A stretch of DNA of 64,000 bases from Diogma glabrata (lineage: Eukaryota > Arthropoda > Insecta > Diptera > Cylindrotomidae). Made by a program: the position numbers and the translations under genes. Shown piece by piece: positions 37,600-50,379 of this stretch (position 1 is its first letter; each line of letters opens with the position of its first letter). Below the pieces are notes generated by a model. That model was not told the origin of the DNA and searched no databases. It saw nothing but the letters and a program-made list of their open reading frames with translations. The DNA lies in NCBI GenBank assembly GCA_963693315.1, contig OY856186.1, positions 369,980,850 to 370,044,849 on the forward strand, given 5' to 3'.

Positions 37600-39048
37600 C
37601 ATGGTACCAAAAAAACAAGCAGGTTTTCGACAAAATCGTGGTTGTAACGAACAAATGCTCGGTTTTTCTACAAATGTCGAGTCAGGTTTTCAAAAACATT
37701 TGAAAACTTGTTTAGCACAAGTTGATCTTACATCAGCATATGACACAGTTAGTCGTCATGGATTGTTGTTGAAATTTGCATCAATTATTCCTTGTTTTAT
37801 ACTGATAAATCTTCTAAATGATATGCTTTCTAATAGAAAATTTCAGGTTTTCATGCAAGAAACTAAAAGCAAATGGAAAACTTTAAGCAATGGTTTGGCT
37901 CAAGGTTCAGTAATTGCTTCAATTTTTTTCAACTTATACATGTATGACATGCAAAAAACTACTTTCCAGAAATTTCAGTATGCTGATAATATTACTTTAG
38001 CTTATCAATGTAAAGATCTTCAACTTGGTGAAAAGGTTATAGAAAAAGATTTACATAAAATGTGGATTTATTTTAAAAAATGGAGTCTTAAACCGAATTC
38101 CAGTAAAACTGAAGTCAGTGCTTTTCATTTATACAATCAAATGGCAAAATCTGAGTTATGTGTTAAAGTCGAGAATGTTGTTCTTTTATATAACCGTAAT
38201 CCAAAAATGCTAGGTGTAACTTTTGATCGTTCTTGGACTTTTAAAAATCACTTAGAAGCAATAGCCAAAAAAGTTAGTGCAAGAAATAATTTGTTACAAC
38301 AAATTGCTGGTACAACTTGGGGTTCAAACGCAAATGTTTTAAGGACTGCTGCTTTAGGATTAGTATATTCTACAGCTGAATATTGTTCTTCAATCTGGAT
38401 GAACAGTGCTCATACACCAAAAATCAGTATACTCAACTGAATCGTGCATTGAGATTAATTTCTGGTGCTATAAAATCAACGCCTTTAAATTGGTTACCTG
38501 TTTTATAAAATATACCACCACCAGACATTCGTCGTAAAGAAATGTTATTCAATACCATTCAAAAAAGTTCAGAAGTTAACAATTCTTTATTGTGTGATTT
38601 ATTTTTGGAAGCTAATGATCAAAGATTATGTAGAACACCACCGTATATCGCTAATAAAACTTATTTCACAAAATTTTAATTCTGAAGAATTCTGGCTGAT
38701 GTCTTGGAGCAACAACCTTCCATTAAATGATACATTTGTTCAAAACCCTTATGTGAAATTAAATAGTTTTGAACTAAAAAGAAATGATTGGGTGAAATTA
38801 AATCGTATAAGAACAGGCTATGGTAGATCAAACTATACATTACATAAATGGGGTCTGGTTGATTGTCCATCATGTGAATGTGGTAAAGAATTTCAGACAG
38901 TCAATCACATATCTCAAGAATGTAATTTAACTAAATTCAATGGATGTTTTGAAGAGGCTTTTTGTTTATCTGATCAATTTATTGATTGGTTACATGAACT
39001 GAAAAATAAAATTCAATGTATTTTGATGTTGGATAAACCGTACGATTA
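37600..39048 (+). pseudogene. LINE: RT palm to C-terminus
   Basis: From 37601 to 38437 one frame reads KKQAGFRQNRGC, QVDLTSAYDTVSRHGLL (RT motif with catalytic Asp), NGLAQGSVIASIFFNLY and KFQYADNITLAY, where the usual YADD is YADN, so the second catalytic Asp is changed. RT thumb text follows (KMLGVTFDRSWTFKNH). Further frames carry the C-terminus, including HKWGLVDCPSCECGKEFQTV (38594-39046), a Cys/His tail. Stops and frameshifts after 38440. It fits as the second half of the element at 32.46-33.6 kb, but could be an independent copy. Confidence 0.88.
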
Positions 39049-40544
39049 AAAAAAAAATCTCAACAGTATTATAAGTACGCACAAAAAATATATCAACCTG
39101 AGCGGAAAAATATATATCAACCTGAGCGGTTTCAGGAATTATATATAGGGCTTTGATCAAGTTTGCTCTAGTACGGATCAGATTTTGGTAGATCAGCCTT
39201 ATTGGGTCCTGGTCATGAGTGAAATGCTTTTTTCGTATCAGGTCCTGGTTGGGATAACCGGATTAGGCCCTAATTGAGATAACCGGACCAGTCAAATTCT
39301 GTAACTGTGAAGCGATGAAGTGCTAAGTTTTTCATCATTTTACTGTATAAATACGATTTCTCGTTTAAGTGAGTGAAGTTTTAAACTAGAAAGTTAAAAC
39401 CGACTATTTGTTTGGTGATAAAATGAAATCATTTCTTTTGTTGTTATTGACATTATGTCAAAAACAAAATATCAAATCACATTTTTTTTTCAAATTGAAT
39501 TTATATATGGGATCTTCCACGTGAAAGTGAACAAACAAACAAATTTTCTCCAAATTTTGGGGATTGATAGTACTCCATCAGAAAACAATTTTGAACATGG
39601 TGTTATTTCCGAGAAAGAAAAAGTTTGGAGACAAAACATTTTGTGTTTGTTCCCGTTTACTTAGTTTAGTTTAAATTTGTAGTAGTTAAATTTGTGAAAA
39701 TTTACATAGAATCGCAAGAATGAAAATGAAAAGAAATGAAGAAATTTTTAGCACTTCACCGCTCCACAGTTACAGTATTTGGGTAATTAAATATAATAAA
39801 AATAATATAAAAAACTACAATGGAAAAAATCCACCTTAATCACTATTATTATACTCTTTCTGTCGAGAATCGATAATTAAACAATATACGAAACTATTTT
39901 AACTATATATTTCTAAAATGGATAATATTCTAATAAATTTTAACCAAATAAAATTTTATCAAATGAAATAGGGATTAGATCAGGCTAAGTAAGGCAGGCC
40001 CTAATAAGGAAAGGACTTCTGATAGGGGCCTGAAACAATAGAATAGGGCTAACCCTATGGGATTTTGTATCTGGCCCTGATTAGATTGCCCAACTAGGGG
40101 TCAAATACGAAAAACCAAATGAGAACGTGATATATTCAAATAAGCACTCAAAAAAATAATAGTCGCTTTTACAAAATTATAAATATACAACACTCAAAAT
40201 TTTTTGATAAAACTACATTTTTTTTCCTTCAAAGCGAAAAATAATTTGTAAATCAAATAGATTTTTTGTTTTTTCAAATAATTTTTTTTTGTTATGTACA
40301 ATATTATTGGTAAACTTACAAAAAAATTTGTGTGTTGTATATTTATAAAAAATTTGTAAGATTTACTTTTTTTTTTTGAGTGAGAGTATTCTAAAAGAGT
40401 ATCGTAAAAAGGTAGTTTAAAACCCTAGATTGCCCTAGATTGCCTTAGTAGGGCTGGTCCTTTCTGGACTGACCAGACCTTGATCATGCCTTGACTGTGT
40501 TCAGGCTTTCCACAACTAATTTATGTTCGGGAACAACCTACCTT
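39049..40544. other. Non-coding DNA with a MITE, no gene seen
   Basis: It contains the TIR element 39299-39775 and scattered words such as GGGCCTGATTAG / AACCCTA near 39.2-40.5 kb that suggest one or more further decayed repeats. No coding region supported. Confidence 0.45.
39299..39775. mobile_element. 477-bp TIR element (MITE)
   Basis: CTGTAACTGTGAAGCGATGA (39299 on) is matched inverted by the right end, which finishes CACCGCTCCACAGTTACAG (39775). The arms are about 28 bp with two differences. The inside is AT-rich with a 69-codon frame of no recognisable identity. A target duplication is not clear. Confidence 0.7.
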
Positions 40545-40769
40545 GTTGTATATGTTATACATTATTAGGCTAACCTGAATAATTAATATACAGGTACATA
40601 GTTATTAAAGTACATATAATAGCTCACTCTCTCTTTTAGACAGACTTTATAAATAACATATTCATGATGATAGATTAATGTAAACGAGCTTGTTAGTTGT
40701 TTTCGAGATATTAACTAATAAACATTAAATATTTAATTGTGAATTTATTCTTTTATTAAATACACAACA
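40545..40769 (+). repeat. Ty3/gypsy 5' LTR
   Basis: This 225-bp block begins TGTTGTATA and ends TACACAACA, a TG...CA pair with inverted ends. It is followed at once by TGGCGCAGTGAATTG, a plausible primer-binding site, and 80 bp later by the gag start. AATAAA words occur in its distal part. The 3' LTR was not found before the assembly gap at 49.1 kb. Confidence 0.75.
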
Positions 40770-40852
40770 TGGCGCAGTGAATTGTTTTAAATTTGAAGTT
40801 TTGTTTTTCTATAATAGTAAAACATATACAGTTTATTGTGAAAATCAAAAAT

Positions 40853-42306
40853 ATGTCGACATTTAAGCCGCCAAATGCCCTGAAAGTTCATGGAAATTTA
40901 AGTGAGAATTGGCGTAAGTTCGAACAACTGTTTAGCATTTATATGGAAGCTTAGGGTTATAACAGTTTATCAAGTGATAGAAAAGTTGCAATTTTTCTAG
41001 CCATAGTAACACAATGGAATTGAGTGATGTGCAAAAAAAGATCTCAATGTTATAATGAAAGAGTTTAAATCATATTGCAACCCGCGAAAAAATATTGCTA
41101 CCCGCAAAGGAGAACCCTTTGATCATTTCTTAACAGAAATTGGATTACAAAACAAAAACTTACAAGAAAAAATTTTGAAGCTCAAAGATGATGAAGTTGC
41201 TCTCGAAAAAATTACAGAATACTGCCGAATATTCGAAACCACAGAATCACAAGATAAAGTATTTCAAGGCCATTCATCTCCATCAGTAAATCAACTGACA
41301 AACGACGTCAATCAAATTAAATATCCTGAAAGCAAGTCACATGCTAGCTCTACTAGCCGTGCATTATAAAGAAACATTCATCCACAACGTAGTTCAGATA
41401 ATTTAAAGAAAATACAGTCAAAAAACCAAGATGTCGCTTTTGTAACTATTTTCATCAATGATTATGAATATTACCTCAATTCTATTTCTCTTTCTAGTTT
41501 GGAAGACGTGGCGGATGAGATAAAATGTGATGGTTTGCATGAAACTTTAATTACTGAAAGTCATAATATTGATTTTAAATTGGATTCGGGTGCTAACGTA
41601 AATATAATACAGTTAAATAATTTTAAGCAAATGAAGGCATTTAACACTTAACAAATAATGCCAAATAATTCAAATCTGGGTATGGGGGATTTAAAGTCAA
41701 AACTGAAGGGTAAGTAGAATTGTTGGTTGAATTTGGAAAAAAACATTACTTGGAAAAATTTTTAATTGTAAACACTAAATCAAAACCGATTTTGAGACTG
41801 ACTTCGTGTTTAAATCTAGGTTTGATTAAGAGCAAAGTGTTTGCTTTAGAATTAAATGGAGCGAAATTTGTGGAAGATAATAGTGATTTATTCAGTGGTA
41901 TTGGAAAATTTCCCAAAAACTATAGTTTAAAATTAAAAGAAAATGCTGCCTCGTAGCTAAATCTCCAAACCGAATTCCATTAGCGTTGAAACACACCGGA
42001 AGAAATAAACTAGATGAAATGTGCTTAGCAAACATAATCATTAAATATTGCATTTTAATAAGGCAAACCCATATGCTATGCATCAAAATCTTTAAGTGAG
42101 ACAGAGAAGAATTATGCACCTATAGAGAAGTAATACTTAGCAAACCTTTTTGCTTGCAAAAAATTTCGCCACTTTGTTTATAAAAGACGTGTGATAATTC
42201 ATTCAGACCATTTACCATTAGTGGCTGGTAACAAAAAAGAGATAAGTAAAATTGGTTCGCCGAGATTACAGAGAATTAAATAAAAATTATTGCGGTACGA
42301 TATAGA
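40853..42306 (+). pseudogene. Ty3/gypsy gag-protease-RNase H remnant
   Basis: In order: gag start MSTFKPPNALKVHGNLSENW at 40853, stopped by TAG after about 34 codons; gag continuation 41055-41369 (FKSYCNPRKNIATRKGEPFD); protease KLDSGANVNII around 41575-41610 with the DSGA active-site motif; spacer 41720-41956 (NSDLFSGIGKFPKNYSLKLK) leading towards RT; RT mostly deleted; RNase H pieces 42070-42300 (SLSETEKNYAPIEK, RRVIIHSDHLPL, KIGSPRLQRIK). Dead by stops and deletion. The frame continues beyond the nested Pao insertion at 44522. Confidence 0.85.
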
Positions 42307-42908
42307 TGACGACAATACCTAAACAACTAATTAAAAAACAATAATTTAATATAGAAAAATATTAGTTCATCTATCAGAATATAGATTTAGTGAATCTAAT
42401 TAAAATCAACAAATCATAGAATAATCAATTAGCTTAGGTCAAAACCTTTCGATCATATTAAATTAGTAAAATTCACCTTTTTTACAATAGATGTAAGGAA
42501 ATTTAATTTATATTTGGAAATATTAAGAAAGGCTTCGATTAATTATTAAAAGTTTTTGATTAAAAACTTGCATAGTCATCTTCACTTTATATTTGAATTT
42601 TCCTGTGAACGGTGAAAAATATTAATTAGCTGTGATTTTGTTAAAATAAAACAATATTTGAATATTATTTTATTGTTTTTATTTAATAACGATTTTTGGA
42701 AATTATACCCGGACATTCTCATCTCATCTGAATATAATAATTGAACCTCTGTTGTGAAATAGGAAACGCATCATTTTTGAAATAATTTGGTAATTTGTTT
42801 GTACAAACATAAAAGGCGGTAAAACTCAACAAATACAAAAATAGTACAACTGGACTCGTCAAGATAAATTGTGGATACGCAATCAACGAGTGCAGCTGAT
42901 ATTATTCA
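42307..42908 (+). repeat. Bel/Pao LTR (5')
   Basis: This 602-bp LTR begins TGACGACAATACC and ends ATATTATTCA directly before the PBS. Its last 34 bp (ATACGCAATCAACGAGTGC on) recur at 44407-44440. It carries AT-rich U3-like DNA. Confidence 0.75.
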
Positions 42909-42926
42909 TGGTCCTTCGAGCCGGAT
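42909..42926 (+). promoter_or_regulatory. Primer-binding site of nested Bel/Pao (tRNA-Tyr type)
   Basis: TGGTCCTTCGAGCCGGAT is identical to the site at 9019. A second, altered copy (TGGTCCTTCGAAGTCGGAT) lies at 44441-44459. Confidence 0.8.
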
Positions 42927-43348
42927 TTGCTGCATAAAAAATCGTGAGTACAAGCCAAACTATTCTTTTATATATATAAACACTTTATACAAAAAATAAT
43001 ACTTAAAAACGGTGAAAGGTGATTATTTAAACGTGCCAATACTAATGAATGAATATAGTGAACACGTTATAAACTTAAGTGAAATTATATAAATACATTT
43101 GTGCGAAAATTATAAATCAAACTGTGAAAGGTGATTCTTGAAACGTGTCATTACTGAGTGAATCAATATAGTGATCACGTTATACGCTGAAATAAATATA
43201 TATAAATACTTTGCGCGAAAATTACTAATTAAAACTGCGAAAAGATTATTGAAACGTGTCAATCCTGCAGTAAATATATATAAAAGATATAGTGAGCACG
43301 TTGTAGAATTCTTACAAATGGCGGAAAAATAGAGCAATAAAGCGCTTC

Positions 43349-44431
43349 TTGAAAACATTAGAAAGTATGAAAGTGCAAGTAAATCTCTTTAGCATTAGTA
43401 CTCCAATTAGTGATATAAAAACTTGCATGGCTCTGTTAGCAGACGATTGGAGAGAATTTCAAGCGCTAGAAAAGGCCGTAAAAGGGAAATTTGATGAATC
43501 ACAAATAGACAACGTGGACAAAATTGAAAATATGCATCTTGAGTTGAAACAAAAGCTTGTCAAATGGGAAAAGCTTTATGAAAAGAATAATGCACAAATA
43601 CAAAATAACTCGATGGATGATTTTATGCTTAATCAAAGCAATTTTCTCCAGCAAATATCATCTATTCATAAACCAGATAATGAGGTTCGTTTACCACGAG
43701 TTAATATACCATCGTTTAATGGAGTGTATGCAGAGTTTCCCTCCTTTCGTGATCTATATGAAGCGTCTGTCCATAACAATAACAATATCTCAAAGGTTCA
43801 CAAATTGCAATATTTAAAAGGGTTGCTTAAAGGTGAAGCCTATATGCTGATCAATCATCTGGCAGTGACAGAAGCTAACTACGATGAAGCGTGGGACAAG
43901 ATAAAGACACGGTACAACAAGCCAAAGCATGTCATACACAACTTGTTGAAACAATTTCTGGAACAACCAAACGTACAACAAGGTTGTGCAAAGTCAATTC
44001 GTCGCTTAGCTGACGTTTCGGATGAAGTCCTACGTGGGTTGAAGGTGCTTGATGAGCGTGCTGAAGGCCGTGACCCCTGGCTAATTTATCTACTTATTCA
44101 AAAACTAGACCAGGAAACGAGAGAAGCTTGGGCGCACGAGACAGCGGGAGTCAGCTTCCCTACAATGGAGCAGTTGTTTATCTTTTTAAACAAAAGAAGT
44201 GATGCCTTGGAGAGCTTAAGTTCAATGCAGAAGACCAAAACGTATCCTCAAAGAAGAACAAGTGCTTTAGTTTCGCATATAAACCAATTAGTATGCCCGT
44301 TATGTGAAGGAGAGCATTATTTAAGCAAATGTGATCAATATTTACAGCGAACATTTGCAGAAAGGAAACAACTAGTAGTTGAGAAAAAACTTTGTTTCAA
44401 TTGTTTATACGCAATCAACGAGTGCAGCTGA
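43349..44431 (+). CDS. Bel/Pao Gag (DUF1759), C-terminally truncated and fused to LTR end
   Basis: A 360-codon open frame. Gag builds the cytoplasmic virus-like particle and binds the RNA genome. A coiled N-terminal region (about 20-100) is followed by the DUF1759 core from about residue 117 (RLPRVNIPSFNGVYAEFPSF, KLQYLKGLLKGEAYMLINHL, WDKIKTRYNKPKHV) to about 290. A zinc-knuckle segment has CPLCEGEHYLSKCD and then KKLCFNCL, where the sequence breaks off into LTR-derived DNA and stops at 44431. The remaining knuckle half and the protease that normally follow are missing. The start may lie slightly upstream: an ATG at 43318 is closed by an early TAG. The reading frame is otherwise undamaged, suggesting a fairly recent insertion. 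Confidence 0.88.
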   Translation: MKTLESMKVQVNLFSISTPISDIKTCMALLADDWREFQALEKAVKGKFDESQIDNVDKIENMHLELKQKLVKWEKLYEKNNAQIQNNSMDDFMLNQSNFLQQISSIHKPDNEVRLPRVNIPSFNGVYAEFPSFRDLYEASVHNNNNISKVHKLQYLKGLLKGEAYMLINHLAVTEANYDEAWDKIKTRYNKPKHVIHNLLKQFLEQPNVQQGCAKSIRRLADVSDEVLRGLKVLDERAEGRDPWLIYLLIQKLDQETREAWAHETAGVSFPTMEQLFIFLNKRSDALESLSSMQKTKTYPQRRTSALVSHINQLVCPLCEGEHYLSKCDQYLQRTFAERKQLVVEKKLCFNCLYAINECS

Positions 44432-44521
44432 TATTATTCATGGTCCTTCGAAGTCGGATTTGCTGCATATAAAATCGTGAGTACAAGCCAAACTATTCTT
44501 TTATATAAAGTGTTTAATAGA

Positions 44522-44764
44522 TATTAAACACATACCTGGACGCTTTATGCATATAGCTGACGCATTATCGAGAGCCTGTATCATTTTGATTAAACCGAAA
44601 ACGTAGATAATTTTTTAAACGATGTAATACATACAATTAATAAAGAAAAACTAACAAGGATTTTATTTTAGAAAAACTTAGATATTTTTGTTTAAATTAA
44701 TGGCCTAATACAAGAAGCAAAGTTTCCGATTATTTGAAATTTAATTACAATAAAAAATCAGATA
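44522..44764 (+). pseudogene. Ty3/gypsy pol, end of RNase H and linker
   Basis: KHIPGRFMHIADALSRACI is the conserved end of gypsy RNase H, followed by a linker with two stop codons leading to a KNQI tail. It continues the frame of the pieces left of the Pao insertion and runs into the integrase on the right of the 3.0-kb TIR element. Confidence 0.85.
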
Positions 44765-45113
44765 TATACAGGGTGAGTTTTTTAAAAAATGCCAGGCTTT
44801 TATCTCGAGAACCATGCTAGATGGAACAAAATAACCCATGGTGATATTTGTTAAGCGTCGAAGGGGACGTCCAATGGTAATATTGAATGACCTTGAAACT
44901 CATTAGTATTGGAGATATATGCCAAAATATTTTTTTTTTAAATTAGAACCTAAACATTTAATATTTTTTTTAATTAAGTAAATCAAACTACACACTTTTT
45001 GCCTACAAAATTTTTTTGTAAAGTGTACGATTTTGTAGATATGATGAAAATTGATTTGCACTAAAGCAAACGTGTCTTCGCTAAGAATAAGATTTAACCC
45101 CTTGTGCATCAAT

Positions 45114-45220
45114 CACGAGTCTGACTCGTGGACATTTATTTTGCTCTGTGAAACAATCACGAGTCTGACTCGTAGAAATTTATTTTACTTTCTAAGACAA
45201 TCGCGAGTTAAATCCTGATA
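45114..45220. repeat. Array of CACGAGTCTGACTCGTG palindromes
   Basis: A perfect 17-bp palindrome lies at 45114-45130, a near-identical one at 45158-45174, and a decayed third near 45200-45215. Units are spaced about 44 bp with similar AATTTATTTT spacers. The same array, inverted, is at 61642-61747 in copy 2. Confidence 0.85.
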
Positions 45221-45857
45221 ACAAAATAAATTAAATTCATGGAATCACTTGACTTCATTTCAAAAATGGGATCGAACGGGTGAACCGATTTTAATGAATT
45301 TTTTTTGTTTAAAAGGTACATAGTGACGCCTTATGAAAATATTACTTTAACAAAAAATATTCATATTTTTAGATGATTTTTTAAAATTTTATTTGTTCAA
45401 ACATGGTGATTTCAAAAAGTATCGTTTCCTTCTCTTTCATAAATATATATAAAATGGCGGAATCAATATGGCAGCTACAGGCTTACGGCCTCACTCTGAA
45501 AGTATAAAAAATTTGGCTACCAACACAAATTTAATATCAACAGATGTGTTGTTTTACTTAGAATGTTGATAATTATAAGTAGTTTCAACTTCCGAGTGGT
45601 GTTAAATTTTTTATTCAAAATGGCGGCTCGTAAATACATAAATATAAAATTAAAAAAAAACAAATAACAGATCTCCCGTTTTTATATTTTCTTCCATAAT
45701 TTTGAATCTTCATTAACTTTTTACAAAAAACCTGGAAAATTGCACCTTGGAGATGTTTCTTGGAAATTATAGAAGTTTTGTCTATAATTTTTATAAAAAT
45801 ATTTCGGTATATATTAGCCGATTTTTTTTTAAATAATTTTCTACAAAAAACTTCAAA

Positions 45858-46480
<623 letters not shown>

Positions 46481-47788
46481 CAACATTCGCATATGTTGCA
46501 TATGTTGATATTATTGAACGCATATGTTGATATTTAAAATTTGTGCTGGCAATTCTAAATTGCTATACTTTCAGAATGAGGCCGTAAGCCATTATCCGCC
46601 ACATTTATTCCACCATTTTGAATTTTGAAAAGGGGCACACGACATTGAAAACAAGAGACAATAAGCTACAATTTTTGCCATAAGCCTTCTGAAAAACCTA
46701 AACCAGTTCTGAAGAGCAGGGGGTCTCCGAGTTGCAAAGAATGCCTCATATATATAGTTATTACTTAATTCAAATAAATAAGTAATCATTTCAAACACAT
46801 AATTTATTTTAACACATAAAACTATATGTTTTATGTATTAAAATTTAATACCTTTAAACCAAAAAAAGTTCAATAAAATCCCTGCACTGAAATCTAAATT
46901 TACAGTAAAATAAATCTTTCAAACATAAAAAAATAAAACAAAAAATTAAGATTTTTTTTTAAATCGCAAGGTTTGAAAACTTAAAACTAATATAAAATAT
47001 AACTTTTTTTTATCAGTATAGTACTTTTAAGCCTAACTGAAGTACCTTTCAAACAAAAAAAAATTATTAAAATCGGTTCACCCGTTCGAGCACAATTTAA
47101 CTTTTAACTTTCATGTTTCTTAAAAAAGTTCGAGCCACCCTGTAGCTTAGAACTAGTGAGAAAATAAAAAAATAAAAAACACGTGTTAGTTTTTTTTTAT
47201 TATACTAACGATCATCAAAGTTTCAAGAAAATCGGAGCATTTTTTTAAAATAATTATTTTCCGCACAAAATTTTTCAAACAAATAGTTCAACCAAACATA
47301 AATTTTTTTAAACAAATAAAACCTTAAGGGGTTAGAAATAAAATTTCAATAAATCAAAAAAAACAACGAAAATCAATTTCACGCAGTAGACCACGATGCA
47401 ATAATATTTAAATTAATGAATGATTTTCTTTGTTTTTTTTAATTTATCGAAATTTTATTTTTTTTCTGAAAAACTTAGCGAAGACACGTTTGATTTAGTG
47501 CAAATCAATTTTCATCATATCTACAAAATCGTACACTTTACAAAAAAATTTTGTAGGCAAAAAGTGTGTGTACTTAATTAAAAAGAAATATTAAATGTAT
47601 AGGTTCTAATTTAAAAAAAAACCTATTTTGGCATATATCTCCAATACTTATGAGTTTCAAGGTCATTCAATATTACCATTGGACGTCCCCCTCGACGCTT
47701 AACAAATATCACCATGGGTTATTTTGTCCCATCTAGCATGGTTCTCGAGATAAAAACCTGGCATTTTTTAAAAAACTCACCCTGTATA

Positions 47789-48415
47789 TGTGAGCGATGA
47801 GTTAATATTTTACCAAGATAAGGTGATAGCACCAATAAACCTAAGAGAAGATATCTTAAAATATCTTCACGAGTCACACATAGGTATGACTAAAATAAAA
47901 AATCAAGCACGTTTCTTGTTTTATTGGCCATCCATGAATCAAGATATTGAAGACACTGTGGCAAGATGTAAAATGTGTGAAAAATTTCAATCCAATAATG
48001 TCAAAGAACCATTTATTCCACATAAGATTCCGCACTTTCCGTTTGAATCAATCGAATGTGATCTATTGGACTTTGGAAATAAAAGGTACCTAGTTGCTGT
48101 AAATTATTTCTCGAAATGGATCGAGCTAAAACTTTTGCCATCTAAACAGTCATAATCGGTAATTAATGCCTTAAATGAAATTTTTAGTATCCATGGTATC
48201 CCATCGAAAGTCATAGCTCATCATAGATTCGAACAAGGTGATAATGTAATGTACCGAAACGGTAAAAAGGGAGCGCATAGAGGAAGGGTACTCGCGAAAA
48301 AAACAAAACCAAGATCTTTTGATATTCTGAATGAAAATAATTATATAGTAGGACGCTTACTTACTAAGGCTAGTATTGCTTCAGATAGTCGATTTCATAC
48401 TTAATAAAATCTTTC
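47789..48415 (+). pseudogene. Ty3/gypsy integrase remnant
   Basis: SDELIFYQDKVIAP and the H2C2 zinc-binding segment (HESHIGMTKIKNQARFLFYW, CKMCEKFQ) are followed by the start of the catalytic core (FESIECDLLDFGNKRYLVAV, YFSKWIELK) up to a TAA at 48153. The core is then largely deleted, with 'HGIPSKVIAHH' and a C-terminal region (GDNVMYRNGKKGAHRGRV, PRSFDILNENNYIVGR) ending TAA near 48403. It is the distal part of the gypsy element starting at 40545. Confidence 0.88.
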
Positions 48416-49420
<1,005 letters not shown>

Positions 49421-50379
49421 CCATTCCCCTTTCAGAAAAAAAATTCGTGAGTCTCCTGAACAACTAACTTTTTAATCGAAACTTCAATTACTTGAAGGAT
49501 TGTCATTCGAATTTTAATGGAAATCCGTCCAGACTCATCTTATTTCGCTGATTTTGTGTGGGCGAAAGCGTTGAGAATTTCAAATTCCCAAATGATAATC
49601 TTTTGAATATTTTCTCGTGACGCTTTTCAAACCTAAGTAAAAATCATCAAGATTACTGAGTTCGTTAAACATAAAGCAGTAAATGTACAAACATAACAAA
49701 TCCATACCTCCCCAAATAATATGACAAAGAAGAAAAACAATGAAAGAAAACCAAAAGAAAATCCGGCATAATAAATCCTAAGCTTATACAACTTTTCTTA
49801 TTATATATCTTTACAGGTGGTTGTTTACGTTCGTAGTTTCTTTTATTTTAATTAGCCATATTTGTTGCTTTGTTCTTTTGTTTGATTGATTGGGGAAATT
49901 AACGTATATTTTTCTCCTATACCAACATGCAAATAATATATTATAAGAGTACAACTGATACATGCACTAAAAAAATATATAATTATTTTAAAAATTGAAA
50001 AAGAAAATGGAAAAACGAGAGAAAAATTATTATATTGATTGATTTTCAATTATTAGAAAATATACATATTTTTTTGTCATTTACGTGATTTGTTGTTTGG
50101 AAAATTCGAATGTATTTGTTAGTTTTGTCTTATTATGGAAAAAATAAAATTAATTAATATATTATATGGATAGAAAAGTAATATAGTTATTACTGTTCTT
50201 TTGTTTATTTTTTCGTTTTCTTTTCATTTTTAATTTTATTAATATTTACATTAAGCTGTTTATAGAAAAGTTGAGTTGGGTTAAGATTTGTTATGTTAAT
50301 GCATGTTTTTGAAGTTTTTCATATATTTTTGATGATTATTGTTTAGACAGTTGAAGGTTTATATTTATATATACATATA
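49421..50379. other. AT-rich DNA, no gene seen
   Basis: No recognisable coding, RNA or repeat feature. Confidence 0.45.

Larger units (their letters stand above)
42307..44516 (+). mobile_element. Nested Bel/Pao derivative, 2.2 kb, with ATAGA duplication
   Basis: It is inserted in the gypsy RNase H region. ATAGA is present at 42302-42306 and 44517-44521, a 5-bp target duplication typical of Bel/Pao. Layout: LTR 42307-42908 (TG...CA), PBS 42909-42926, leader to 43348, gag 43349-44406, then a second, partial LTR end (about 44407-44440), a second PBS and about 55 bp of leader. Protease, RT, RNase H and integrase are absent. The right end is not a normal LTR terminus. Confidence 0.85.
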
